This document shows positions 24,241 to 36,070 of a stretch of 64,000 nucleotides of DNA, piece after piece. Positions within the stretch are counted from its first letter, which is position 1. Each line of letters opens with the position of its first letter. The stretch is from Diphasiastrum complanatum (taxonomy: Eukaryota > Streptophyta > Lycopodiopsida > Lycopodiales > Lycopodiaceae), in the NCBI GenBank assembly GCA_029204225.1, contig CM055092.1:87158537-87222536 (forward strand), written 5' to 3'. The position numbers were made by a program, and so were the translations under genes. The notes beneath the pieces were generated by a model. That model had not been told where the DNA came from. It saw only the letters and a program-made list of their open reading frames with translations, and did no database searches.

Positions 24241-24251
24241 TTGGAAGTGCT

Positions 24252-24906
24252 CAAGTGTATGATGTTTTTGTCAATTTCAAGAATGCAAGGGAGAACCAAT
24301 TTTCTACAAGGATCAAATGTCTGAGGAGTGACAATGGTGGAGAGTACATATCTACCAAGTTCAAGCCCTTTTGTGATGAGCATGGGATCAAGAGGGAGTA
24401 TACAACACCAAGGACCCCGCAACAAAATGGAGTGGCCGAGAGGAAGACTTGGACTTTATGTGAAGGTGACAAAGCCATCAGGTGCTAACCTTGATAAGCC
24501 ATTTTGGGATCAAGCTTTGTTGTGTGCTAATTTCTTGTGCAATAGGTGGCTGAGTGCTATTTTGGATGGAAGGATACCTTTTGAGATGCTATTCAAGAGG
24601 AGGCCGAGTGTCCACTTTCTTAGAACTTTTGGATGCACATGCTATGTGAACATAACTCTTGATGATAGGACCAAGGAGGATCCATCTTCAAGGAAAGGTA
24701 TATTTGTTGGTTACAGTGAGGTGAGTAAAGCTTACAAGGTTTACATTCCTTCTACTAATAAGGTGATTATTGGTAGAGATGTCATTTTTGATGAGGGGAA
24801 CATTCCAAAAGTATCTTCAAGCATTATTGATGATGATTTAGATGGATCTAACATTCTTGATGATGATGTTATGGTTTCTACTTTGGATGGTGATGATGAA
24901 GTGTGA
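24252..24906 (+). pseudogene. copia X integrase C-terminal half
   Basis: It opens at the right inversion junction with VYDVFVNFKN, then the core LRSDNGGEY and PQQNGVAER (second Asp and the catalytic Glu region). A frameshift near 24470 leads into KPFWDQALLCANFLCNRW, LRTFGCTCYVNITLDDRTKEDPSSRKGIFVGYSEVSKAYKVYIPST and an acidic tail ending at a stop. It is the direct continuation of the minus-strand X piece 22632-23327, in the same family and at the adjacent residue. Confidence 0.85.
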
Positions 24907-25053
24907 AAAATTGCCTACATTGGCAAATCTAGCCATGTAGAATATTGTACATTTTGTCAATATTTTTTGTTAGTCACTTGAATGGCCAAAGTGCCACTTG
25001 TAAATCCACACCTAAAGTAGGTTACCACGAGTCAAGAGGAGATTTGGAACAAT

Positions 25054-25508
25054 GGCTGACATGGATAGCCAGTCACTCTAGTGTATGTGGTTATTAGTTA
25101 TGCCTTGTCATTCTGGGCTTGGCCAGTATAGTAATTAATAATCATATGAGGGCCCAGACCTATAATTGGACATAGGAGCACTTGCATGGTGTTTGACTGC
25201 TATAAGGTGTTTGACTGCTATAATGCAAGAACAAGAGGTCAATTGCTATTCCAGGTTGTATGGGGATCCTAAGAGGAATATTCTCTCCTCATGGGAGAGA
25301 ACATATACTATTGGAAACTCACTCATCTACAAATTGGATTTTCAAATCCTTGTAGCCAAAAGCCCCTCCTCTCTTGCCTTCATTCACCATGGCATGGGGG
25401 TGAAGTGGCTAGGTATTGACTAGACAGTTCATGTTAGTTGGGTGGTTTTTTCTCCACAAGTGTCTTTTGGTTGCATGCAACAGGATCTTCACTAGGCGAT
25501 CCTTACAA
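25054..25508 (+). repeat. Gypsy-type LTR, diverged (related to 62667-63124)
   Basis: By eye it aligns with the reverse complement of 62667-63124: TTGGTTGCATGCAACAGGATC, GGGGGTGAAG, TAATTAATAATC, and CCTCTCTTGC followed by ATTCA. The left boundary is approximate, placed by a purine-rich string before TGGCTGACATGG. The right end is placed at CCTTACA. It could be a solo LTR or a fragment, because no gypsy coding sequence follows. Confidence 0.65.
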
Positions 25509-25675
25509 AAGGAGAGGAAATGCACTTCATAGGGGCAAGGATGAGATCAATGTCATAAGTCAAGATAGACTAGTAGAGCGGATCTTCACTAGGCGATCCT
25601 AATAAAAGGAGAAGAAATGCACTTCATGGGGGCAAGAATGAGATCAGTCATAAGTCGGAATAGACTTAGGGAGTA
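25483..25675 (+). repeat. Tandem duplication of about 97 bp at the LTR end
   Basis: Two head-to-tail copies starting at GGATCTTCACTAGGCGATCC (25483 and 25580), each followed by AGGAGA.GAAATGCACTTCAT and GGGGCAAG.ATGAGATCA. They span the end of the LTR and the first bases beyond it. Confidence 0.8.
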
Positions 25676-25949
25676 GATGTGGTTCATGATATATTCCCAA
25701 GTGACCATACCTTTCTGGGTGAGATTTCTGCAAATTCAATTTTCAATCAAAACAAGAGGATTCAAATTGATGGTGATAGCTTTGGAAAACTAGAGGGACT
25801 CAAGAGAGAGATAGAACTTTCATCAGTCCAGGTGGTGAGCTCACACATGGAAAGAATAACTTTGAGTATGGAGTTAAACAATGGAGAGAGAGAGAGAGAG
25901 AGGTGGATAAAAGGAAAGAAGAGCGGGTGAACTCAAGGAAATAGGAGAG

Positions 25950-27640
25950 AGGGTTAGCATCAGCTGACGAAGGTAAAATAGGGAGAGTAGTCATCATCAT
26001 CAAAGCCCAAGGCTGGGGACAACTAAAGTTGGCATGAATGTCTATATAGAAGGGCGAGAAAGGTGATAGAGGAGTCGAGAAGACCCAATCCACCCAATCT
26101 TTTAGGGTCCGAATAGACATCCCAAATCAGCAAGCTGAGGCCATTATTCTAAAGAATTTCCTAAAGGCCTTAGAAATTTTCAAGGAGTAGGAGGAAGAGA
26201 GAAACCAGATGAATAAGAAGTGTGTGAAGTAAGAAGAGATGATGTGTTTGAGAACTATGAGTCTTGAAGAAAAGAAAAGGTCAAAAAAATTCTAGACAAA
26301 GATTTTGGGTCTAATTCTCCTTATAATTCAATTAGAGTGACCTCTATTAGATAGAGAAGCTCCCAGAGGGAGGTACAAGTATCTGAAAATGATTATGTGT
26401 TGAATGATATTAAGACCAAGGTCCTTGCACCAATCTGGAGGAGTCTTGTACGAGAGAAAAATAAGATCAGATTTCTTCAAGTTGATTCTCGACTCAGAGA
26501 ATGAGTAGAATGCATGAGCTCAAGGAGCAAGAGGGGAGAAATGGATTGATGGAGCTTGATAACACAAGCCAAATCGTTAGAAAATAACTAGGGTCCAAGG
26601 AGAACATCACATAAGATAAAAGAGTGAAAGGAAAAAGATGTAGTTTGTGAAGATGGATAATGAGCGGTTCCGTGACAATAACGAAGAGAAAAAAGAAAAG
26701 GAGACACCTTTGTCTAATGCCACAAGAAATAGTGAAAGTAGGAGAAATGATGCCTTGGAAGAGAATGGAAGATATTGCAGAGGAGAAAAGTGCCCTGATG
26801 AGACTGATGATGTATTCAAGATTACCAAAGGAAGAGCAACACGAGAGAAGGTAATTCTAGTTGATGCGATGGAAAGCTTGTCAATCTTAAATAGGAAGGC
26901 TAGGTATCTGAAGCAAAGAGAAAAATCAATGACAGACCAAACATTAAGATGTTGCTGAAAAGAGTTCTACCTTTCAAAAATCCAAACTAGCTTTTCAAGA
27001 CGTGAGAAGGAAGCACATGCACAATTCTTCTAGCAACAACTTTCGGTACTATTTTGTAAGTGTTAATAAGCATGGTGAGAGGACAATAATAAAAACTGGG
27101 GACTAGCTCAATAAGCCACTAGGAGAAGAAGGGAGGAAAACAACTAGCAGAGATAACATTGTTACTAGCATCTAGAAGTGAGAGTCCAACATGATCCGAG
27201 TGCACCCTGAAAAATTAGACATTATTCCATTTGGGCCTGAAGTTTTATCTTTGTTAAGAGCTATAAGGGCAAAGTGAATCTCATCAAGGGAGAGAGAGGA
27301 AGCTTCAATGTCAGAGAGAGGAGAAGGAAAAATACAATAGGAAATAAGATTATAGTTGGAAAGGTTGGAGAGAGAGGAAGGGTTGTACAGAGATGAGAAG
27401 TGACTAAATTACAAATGGCTTCAGGAATAGACAAACTGATACCATCGACAATAAAACCACATGAATCTTCTCTTGTATGCAAGGATTTAAGTTTCATGAA
27501 GAAGAAGGTAGAGGGAATCTTTTCACAGCTAGTTGAAATGGGTTCTCTTTCTCAAGATGGCTACTTTGGAGTGGTCAAGAATTTTAAGATGATTGGTAGC
27601 GATAAGAATTTGTTGGCTTGAAGCAGGGCATCAACAATAT
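25950..27640 (-). mobile_element. LINE (L1-like) reverse transcriptase remnant
   Basis: Minus strand, several frames, read from high to low coordinate. LIALNKDKTSGPNGI lies where plant L1 elements have KAPGPDG (about 27200-27260). MLINTYKIVPKVVARRIVHVLPSHVL plus FGFLKGRTLFSNI follow (about 26950-27070). Then IRALFSSAISSILFQGI with ISCGIRQRCLLFFFLFVIVTEPL, the counterpart of S-RG-RQG-PLSPFLF-I-TEPL (about 26650-26830). KKSDLIFLSYKTPPDWC with FRYLCLPLG follows (about 26350-26490), and finally DPKRLGGLGLLDSSI (about 26070-26110). Heavily decayed; no endonuclease, 3' tail or target duplication identified. Confidence 0.75.
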
Positions 27641-27859
27641 GACCTTTATCAATCGTAATAGAAGAGAGAAGCTGTTTCAGAGAGGATGTTTATACATGAT
27701 ATGACTCATTACTCTTAGTTCCTATTGACTTACACTGGACAAGTTTTGCAGGCTGTCGACATCATTTCTACTCTTGGCATGCCATGCATGTAGACCATTT
27801 CACATATCACTCAAACTTTATAATTTCCCAACTTGTGCATACAAGACCCAATTTCAACA

Positions 27860-27965
27860 TAATAAAGCCTCTTTTTTTAATTGAAGCCTAACAAGATCTC
27901 ATGAACACAGAAAAGCTTGAGTGGGTAAGCCCAAAGGCCAAGCTCTTATCCATTGTGCTACAAAT
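27860..27965 (-). mobile_element. Possible tRNA-derived SINE fragment
   Basis: On the minus strand TAGCACAATGGATAAGAGC (27942-27961) resembles box A. GTTCATGAGATC (27895-27906) resembles box B, followed by an A-rich run (27872-27880). Weak: box B is distant from consensus and no target duplication is evident. Confidence 0.3.
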
Positions 27966-27997
27966 TGTTGTCAAAACAAACTTTGATGATATGGATA

Positions 27998-28949
27998 GGG
28001 GTTTGGCATTTTGCGAGTAAATCATTTGCGAGTTTTGTGTTTTTAAATTACATCAAATTGATAGCACATGGCAAGCTACATTGTATTTAGGTTTTTAAAA
28101 TTTATTCTACTTCGCTTTTGGGGCTGAAATCTATTTGTATACTTCATTATCATGCTGTTTATTTTCTTACTAGCTAAAAGATATGTTTGCAAATCATCTT
28201 GTCCTAGTATGCTATATCATTGAGAACGCAGAAACTTAATCACTTTAATTGTACATTTATCAAGCTAAAACATCTCTGTCTACTGCCAAGTATTGATGTA
28301 CAACCATACATTAAAAGACATGATGGTATGTGGCCAAGCCTATGATAGGTATCATAAAATCAGCAATGGTAAAAAAAACATTTTTATTGAGGCTATAACT
28401 TAACTATTAAGCTTATGTTGAGATGATGAAATAATAAAATATTTTTATTTATTTTTATCAAATTTGATTAGAGCAATGTATTCTACATGAAGAATGGAGC
28501 ATTTTTGCTTTTCGGATCATCTCAATCCGAGCAATATTAAGAAAGTTATTGCCCTTCAAAGTTTTTTAGGCTGATTTTTTTTTTTCTTGGAGCTTGAAAG
28601 GGGTAGCATGCCGGCATGCTACCAATTTAAGCTTTCAGCCTTTAACTCAAATTGATAGCATGCCGGCGTGCTACCCCTTTTAGGTTCCAAGGGGGAAATG
28701 TTTTCTAGTCTAAAAATCGTTGAACTATCATAACTTTCTTACTATTGCTCGGATTGAGATGGTCCAAAAAGCAAAAGTGCTCCATTTTTTATGTAGAATC
28801 CATTGGTATAATCAAAGTTAGTTTTTATCTAATATAAAATGAGTATATATAAAGCCTATATATCTGATAGCATACCATGTGCCATAAAATTCTAGAAATC
28901 ATTTGTAAATAAAACTCGCAAAGAATTTACTCGCAGATTGTCTAAACCC
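27998..28949. mobile_element. Foldback / Mutator-like non-autonomous DNA element with 9-bp TSD
   Basis: The left end starts GGGGTTTGGCA and then GCGAGTAAATCATTTGCGAG. The reversed right end starts GGGTTTAGACA and then GCGAGTAAATTCTTTGCGAG. ATATGGATA flanks both sides (27989-27997 and 28950-28958). The arms match again further in: GGAGCATTTTTGCTTTTCGG against the complement of 28760-28790, then CATCTCAATCCGAGCAATA and AAGAAAGTTAT. The centre has two GGTAGCATGCCGGC palindromes (about 28601-28675). The left arm carries about 250 extra bp. No transposase. The 9-bp duplication suggests a Mutator-type origin; 8 bp (hAT) cannot be fully excluded. Confidence 0.8.
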
Positions 28950-28958
28950 ATATGGATA

Positions 28959-30418
28959 TAAAGGTCTTTCCCACCCATGACATTGTTATTGTTGTTAAAA
29001 GGTTTGAAAGTAGCCCTTTGGACCTATTATTAAAACAATTTTTTTTTAAGACTTGAAGCTTGCCCTTCGAGGCTTGTTGCTAAAAGCATACGTTGTGAAA
29101 TTTTTCTCTTGTGGAACCATTGGTGACAACCTCCTTCTTGGGTCAGTTGTTGGAACCATCTTTGATGACCATAACTACTAGTGTTACCAGTCTGGCATGG
29201 AATGCTTTCAATGTGCTCACTTCAAGGTCTATTACAATTTAGTTGGCCTTAGTGTCATTTCATTGACAAATGTAGTGTAACAAAAGAAAAAAATTCATTT
29301 TAACAAATATGTACTGAATTAATGCACCTAGGATAGATAGAAAATGCTAAAGCATAAATATCTCAAATAGGTGCAAGATCCTATTAGCTAGGATGCTTGC
29401 AAAATCATGATATCATGATTACCTCATAAGTTTTGGTGAATCAGATCATGTTACATCTAATTTGAAATTGTTGCAATTCTATTTCACATTTATGAATTAT
29501 TCTAAAACTAAAAATTGTTAAATAGTAGCAATAAGAGATAAGCGTTCAACTTTTGTAGCAAAAAGATGAATTATGTATACACATGTTGAAAGAATCCACT
29601 AGCACCAAGCAGTACTTGTCATAATGATGTTTCCATGACATAGTCTTAGAAGTATTGGAATTCTTCATCCACTAATGTTTGAGCTATGAGGTAACTAGTA
29701 TTCTTTTCAAAACGTCTAATTTGGATATTTGTAAAAATAAGATCCACTATATTCAAAAAAAACTTTTGAATGCTTGTCTTTCAAAATCTTCCATATATGA
29801 TAAGTTCTATATTTCAAGCGATCACAATTTTTTCATTTTACTCAATAAATTTTAGCTTTATTATGTCATAATTTAGTACTTTATTCAAAAGATTGTGCAA
29901 GTGATATATTGCATTCTTAGAAGCATGCAAGGAATCTCCTATTCATTGAAAGATTTATATTGTATGAATATATTTAGTTAGAATCACATAATGACTTATG
30001 AGTAACACTCGGATTTTTTGTATTATGATAAGTTATAGGTCCATGGTGTGTGATGGGACAACTTTGAGTCTTCTAGAAAAAAGATGATATGATGCAAATG
30101 GCAACATTAGTATGCATGCCATCATTAATACTAAAAAACTATTGCTTTTAGGAATGAAGTATATGTTTGAACAAAAGAAACAACATTTCAAGGTGTCTAT
30201 AGCATATAAAATTGTCAAAAAAATCATGGTACTTATTTTGGTGATAATGACCCATACTACTAATATATATAACTATGTGCATGGGTCTGTGTGTTTCAAA
30301 AACACTAGCTCAAATTGTCTACTAACTAGGACGAAACTTGAGTCTTCTTGGTCACCAACATTTGTTCAATATTAAATTGATCCATGGTTGAAGGAATTCT
30401 TATACCATAATAAAGCAA
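28959..30418. other. No gene seen
   Basis: A+T-rich sequence with no coding signal. The overlapping small ORFs on both strands near 30033-30375 show no recognisable motif. Confidence 0.5.
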
Positions 30419-30560
30419 GTAGTGGTGGCCTAGTTGGGTAGAGATGTCATCTCCTTCCCAAAGGTCTAGAGTTTGATGCATGTTGAGTGCACTTAGACTT
30501 GAAATCTTATACTTCGACCAAAATCGATTGCTTCGTGCTTGTAGGGCCTTGTGTTCGGAT
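30419..30560 (+). mobile_element. SINE-like unit with tRNA-like promoter boxes
   Basis: TGGCCTAGTTGG (30425-30436) is an exact fit to the box A consensus TRGCNNAGTNGG. GGTCTAGAGTTTGATGC (30463-30479) resembles box B, at a spacing of about 35 bp. The 3' end is not defined. Could also be a decayed tRNA pseudogene. Confidence 0.4.
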
Positions 30561-31260
30561 GTTGAAAGCTATTAGAAAGGCTTCCTTACATGGTGGGTCC
30601 TTAAGTTGAATACCATTAACTCCCATTGTACTTATTCCAAATAAACGTGAACATTGGTCCATATTGAACCACTCTGTCATAGAAGTAATTGAGATCAAAA
30701 TAAAAGTTCAAACATCTCAAACATAAAAATGTTAGCAACTTATTTGTATTGATGGTACATGTGATATTATATAATGTCAATGTTATTGATATATCAAGTT
30801 CAAAAAAAAAAGGTTGGAAACCTAAAAGTACTTAGTGTGCCTAGTAAGGCAAAGGAGCGGAGGAGTGGAGTAGACAGTTGTGGTGGGTCAGTTCTTCCTT
30901 TGTTATCTCTCCCATCGTTGGAGCATACTTGGATAGCTTGTGCTACTCCGATATGCTGTGTGGACCTGTAGAAGTTGGCCACTGACTTCAGTTCTGCTTG
31001 GTTTTTTTGGGGAGCCTTGGGATTGCTTGGGATTGTTTCCCCTGGTTTTGTTCTCTTCTCTTTAGATGCAATTGTCTACTTTTCTTTGCCTTATGGTGGC
31101 TTTGTTGTCTTCTCCATCTGCTTGTGTTTTTCAACACACAACTAGGCTTTTGGTTCTGGTGTTTGTTTTTTTTTGGTGTAAATGAATAGTTGAACACGTC
31201 TAAATAGTCTTTTTGTTGATCAAAATTTCAAGAGCCAATTAAACTAGAAATGGTAGCCAA
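30561..31260. other. No gene seen
   Basis: Small ORFs on both strands (30774-31197) have no domain. The plus-strand one at 30998 is hydrophobic only because the DNA is T-rich (poly-Phe/Leu/Trp). Confidence 0.5.
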
Positions 31261-31563
31261 ATTCTACTACATGTGCTTGCAAGAAGAAAAATTTTCAACT
31301 TTTAAGAAGTTAATGACGACTGCATAGGTTAATGGACTTGGACATGTAACACATACAATGGAAATATGGAACGTGTTCTCTATATTCAACTCAATCACAC
31401 AATTACCCAAAAATCTATTACATGTGTATGCAAGGAAGGGGAACCTTCAACTTTTAAAAAGTTAATGATGAATGCATAGGTCAATGGACTTGGTGATGGA
31501 ACACATACAATAGCCATACAGAACCTATTTTTTGCATTCAACTAATATAAACTCAATTATCCT
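31261..31563 (+). repeat. Two-copy tandem repeat, period about 151 bp
   Basis: The copies start near CTACTACATGTG (31264) and CTATTACATGTG (31415). Both continue with a TTCAACTTTTAA.AAGTTAATGA block, then GCATAGGT.AATGGACTTGG and AACACATACAAT. They are clearly diverged (about 80% by eye). No coding sense. Confidence 0.8.
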
Positions 31564-31767
31564 AAATCCCACTCAAATTTTTTTAAAGCACTCCTTGATG
31601 GTGTAACAAATGTGTTGTGTTACAATGATCTTTAGTATCTTTGCCAATGTTGTGGAGCTTGCCATGGACTTACCATACAGTACATTGCATTTCTTAAAAC
31701 TAGCATTTTGGACTTTTGGCTTGGTTGGTCAAAAGGGAAAAAAACAAGAAACTTCTTAAAGAACTTT

Positions 31768-31880
<113 letters not shown>

Positions 31881-31949
31881 TTGGTGCCATCCATTTTGAT
31901 GTACTTGTTTGTCTTATATGCTTTTGGGCATGGAAAAGACATTAATAAA

Positions 31950-32863
<914 letters not shown>

Positions 32864-34716
32864 TCACATTCAAATAGAGATGCAAGCCATGAACATTCAA
32901 TAGACAGATCAACATGCAGCCCAAATGAATATTCAATAGATTCTACGGCTACCTACTCTAAAAATGAACTGAATCAGATCCTACACTTTGTTAAAACTGA
33001 GCTACACTTGCATTAATTGACAAAACAAGAAACAAAAACTAACCTACAACATTTTAGAGGTCCAAGAATCAAGAAACCAACCAGTCTTTTTATTCTTGGA
33101 CATCCCAAGAACATCAAGAACTAGAATGTTGGAGGATATGCAAGATTTACACCACATTTCTAGCCTATTTAGTTTACCTGAATGTTGGCTCCTACATTAA
33201 TCCACAAACAAGAAAAGAAAACTAATCCACTCTAGGAAAGCAGCAAATCTAATCCACTCTACAATCCACAACCACACACGAAGGAGGGAAGGGCAAGATC
33301 ATAAATGCATCACTCAAGAAACAAGCATGATCAAGGAGCTCAATGGATGCACCAAACTCATGAAGGCTCTTCTCATTTCAGCATGGAGTAGGTACAATAC
33401 ACAAAAGCCTCATCTTCACAAAGAGGGAGTCTCTTAAATAAGCAAGAGAGCTCCTTAGGTGGCATCCTAGTGGAATTTCCATATTTCACAAGCTACAAGT
33501 GGAATAATGCTCTCACTAGAGGTCACCATCAAAAGGTGGCTCACTCTATTTTCTTTAAGAGAGGTCTACTTGCATTTATTACATTTGTCTAGAAATACTA
33601 GTTCCTACATGGTCATTCCATCTTTCAGGATTCACCACGAGGCTTATATAGTTCTTGCTTGTCATTACTACTAGTATTCCTCGGCTCTCAGTCTTCGTTC
33701 GTCTCATCTTCTCAGAGACCTCCTCGGTCTAAGGTGAGAGGTGCTCTTGGGTAGCTCTATCTGAGTATCTTGGGGATTCGTCAGAATCAGCCAACATCAT
33801 CCCATCCCTAATGTGTTGCAGGACCCACTGCAACTCATATTGGACGATGTCACTCCGCTTCCGCATTGGCATCTTCGTTCGTCACTTGGAAAAGCATAGA
33901 TCCTCGGTCGCTTGTGTAGAACCAAGTGCTTATTGTTGCCAATCTTTATCAAAAAACTACTTTTTGCAATTTGTCGCAATTTGATCAAAATGTCTCATTG
34001 CTATAGGTGGTTGACATTCTCAAAATTTGTAGAGCTCCCAACAACTTCACAATTTGCATGCTCGAGTGCTTCCCGCGTGTATTCTTTCTCAAAACTGGTA
34101 TCTGCCATTAACGGTTTCATATCTGGTTTTTTGGCAGGTACTAACTTCTAGGAGAACTGCATCCTCCATTTTGCTTCTAGGTGTTTTCGCAGTTCTCCGC
34201 TCAGTTGAAGTTCCAGTCTCGTCGATGCTCTTGCCTTGACAAGAAGAGGAAGAACCTTCGATTTGGTAGGTTGCACAAACTTTGGTTATCAGTCTCAAGG
34301 GGATGGACTCATCATCAAATAGTGGTAGAAATAGATTTGGACGGATGGGTAGGTGACGGTAGGGACTTGTCAGAAGGGTGAGGAACTGATAGTTCTACCA
34401 TAGCAGCCTTAGACCCTTGCAATGTTGAGCTTTGACCACCACTTGATGGGTGAGGAGCTCGCTTTATTTTGCAGGTTCACGGTTGTCTTCATCTTTTTTT
34501 TTTTTTCTGTAGCTCTTTCTTTTGATCCGTTACTTTTGGATCTCTTTGGGCTTCATAGGAGGGGAATCAACTATCATTGCTCCAGGGAGTCTCTTTTGAT
34601 TGAGATCGATCTGACTCATCTGTTACTTAAGTTTTGTCCTTTCCTCCTCAGCTTCTTGGATCTTTCTCTTTATTTCTTCTAGCTGCTTTGTCTGCTTCTT
34701 CAAGATCTTCTTTTAG
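32864..34716. other. No gene seen
   Basis: Many short overlapping ORFs on both strands without motifs. No LTR ends, primer site or repeat pair found. Confidence 0.45.
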
Positions 34717-35238
34717 CTAATCAACCATTGTAGGTGGTATTTGGTCTCCACAGGACATTTGCAATGATCTACCAGCTGCTTCGGTAAGACTATAAAAAAC
34801 TGGAGATTTCTCAGAAGAACGGTGAAATGATGATAAACAAACAGATGGAAGGTAGGGTAGAGGTGGTGACATGCTAGATGGTGTGAACGGTAGGCATGAG
34901 GATGGGTGTAGAAGTATGGCAAGAGGTCGGTTGTAGAAAGAGACTGATTTCCCAATGTTTGTGTTTCCCTTTTCTGAAGGATCTTTGTCATGATTGGAAT
35001 ACTTCTTTTGATTGAGATGCTTTGGATTGCCCATCTGTCCTCTTAGCATTGTCGTTTTCATATTTGACTTGTGACCTTGGCTGTCGATCTTGCTGATGTT
35101 GTTGCTGGTAGGTAACTGCTCACGTGGATCCAAGCAGATCCACTCTCTCCCCCTCAAAAAAATCTGTTGGTGGGGATGTTGTTGCTGGTAACTGTTCATG
35201 CACAAGATTTGATCGGCTTGTGAAACACATTGAAACAT
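34717..35238 (-). CDS. Unrecognised ORF, 173 codons
   Basis: Open frame starting MFQCVSQADQILCMNSYQQQH. It is rich in Gln, Ser, Pro and His, has no transmembrane segment or known motif, and uses a low-complexity S/P/L stretch near residues 105-135. It lies about 0.8 kb from the zinc-knuckle ORF in the same orientation, so both could be parts of one old element or of one eroded gene. Equally it may be chance. I do not assign a function. Confidence 0.2.
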   Translation of the reverse strand: MFQCVSQADQILCMNSYQQQHPHQQIFLRGREWICLDPREQLPTSNNISKIDSQGHKSNMKTTMLRGQMGNPKHLNQKKYSNHDKDPSEKGNTNIGKSVSFYNRPLAILLHPSSCLPFTPSSMSPPLPYLPSVCLSSFHRSSEKSPVFYSLTEAAGRSLQMSCGDQIPPTMVD

Positions 35239-36070
35239 GTGACTGGACTAAAGATTGAACAAATTTTAACTAAATTTGTTTTGATCTTGTTGTAGTTGAC
35301 TCAAAAATGAATATGACGATGAGATTCAGGAATCAACTCTAACGTGACAAAGATTTCTCAAAGTTTCAGTATTCTCAAAGATCGTAAACTCTGTGCAAGG
35401 TGATCTGAAGGTGGATTTATAAATGAAAATGTGTTCTGGAGATGCTCTATGGAAGACTCTCATGCAGTAGGCATTTCTCATGCAAAAATCAATCACACAC
35501 TAGGAATGAAGAGCAACAAGGAAATAAACAAACTGTACAGAGAGTGAGAACTGTATAGCACTTGTCGAACAAAACTTGCATTCATGAACATTGATTTTTT
35601 TCCTTGATAGTTGCAATATGTCATTTGTGTTGTAGAGTAACGAGACTTACTCTGACATGCCCTTGTCAAAACAAGGCAGGGTTGGTGACACTAAAATCTA
35701 CCATCATTGATAGCAGATGTTGTAAGATATAGCTTGAGGTGCATGTATGGTTGAGGTACTATGTCCTAAGTACCTCTCTGAACAAGAGATTCAGAACCGA
35801 ATCTCTATCTTGATTTCCGAATCCTAGATTTGTTGTGTATTGGCACATTGGAAATCTTTATCAGCATGTGGAAAGACAAATAGATGTGATATTGTAGAAG
35901 AGAAAAAAAACTGTCAATTCTTTGTGGAGATTGCTCTTGGTTGGACATTGTAGTAGATGACAGAATATCGGTTTCGCTTTCCTCCCACAAGGACTCATGT
36001 CATACTAGTGTCCTTTTGCATTATGGAGCTGGTGTAGTGCGTGGTAATGTAGAAGTTTGCAAGAAACTTC
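35239..36070. other. No gene seen
   Basis: A+T-rich spacer between two minus-strand open frames. A 61-codon minus-strand ORF at 35805-35990 has no motif. Confidence 0.4.

Larger units (their letters stand above)
18681..24251 (+). mobile_element. copia Y: younger Ty1/copia element nested in copia X (3' part inverted; 22632-23327 is X)
   Basis: 5' LTR, primer site, leader, gag, protease, integrase and RT start lie on the plus strand from 18681 to about 22627. The missing 3' part (connection/RNase H, polypurine tract, 3' LTR) is found in reverse order on the minus strand at 24251-23328. GATTG flanks the 5' LTR (18676-18680), and its complement CAATC flanks the 3' LTR (23323-23327), so these were one insertion. 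About 0.5 kb of RT, including the YVDD box, is missing at the junction. Confidence 0.9.
17281..24906 (+). mobile_element. copia X: older Ty1/copia element, split by nested copia Y and an inversion
   Basis: Copia X is present in three pieces: leader and gag up to the protease start (17281-18680, plus strand), protease and first half of integrase (about 22632-23327, minus strand), and second half of integrase (24252-24906, plus strand). The X sequence stops at the GATTG of the protease motif WWID at 18680 and resumes at a second GATTG next to the other LTR of Y. This shows that Y inserted there. The minus-strand part is explained by a later inversion. RT, RNase H and both X LTRs were not found. 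Confidence 0.85.
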
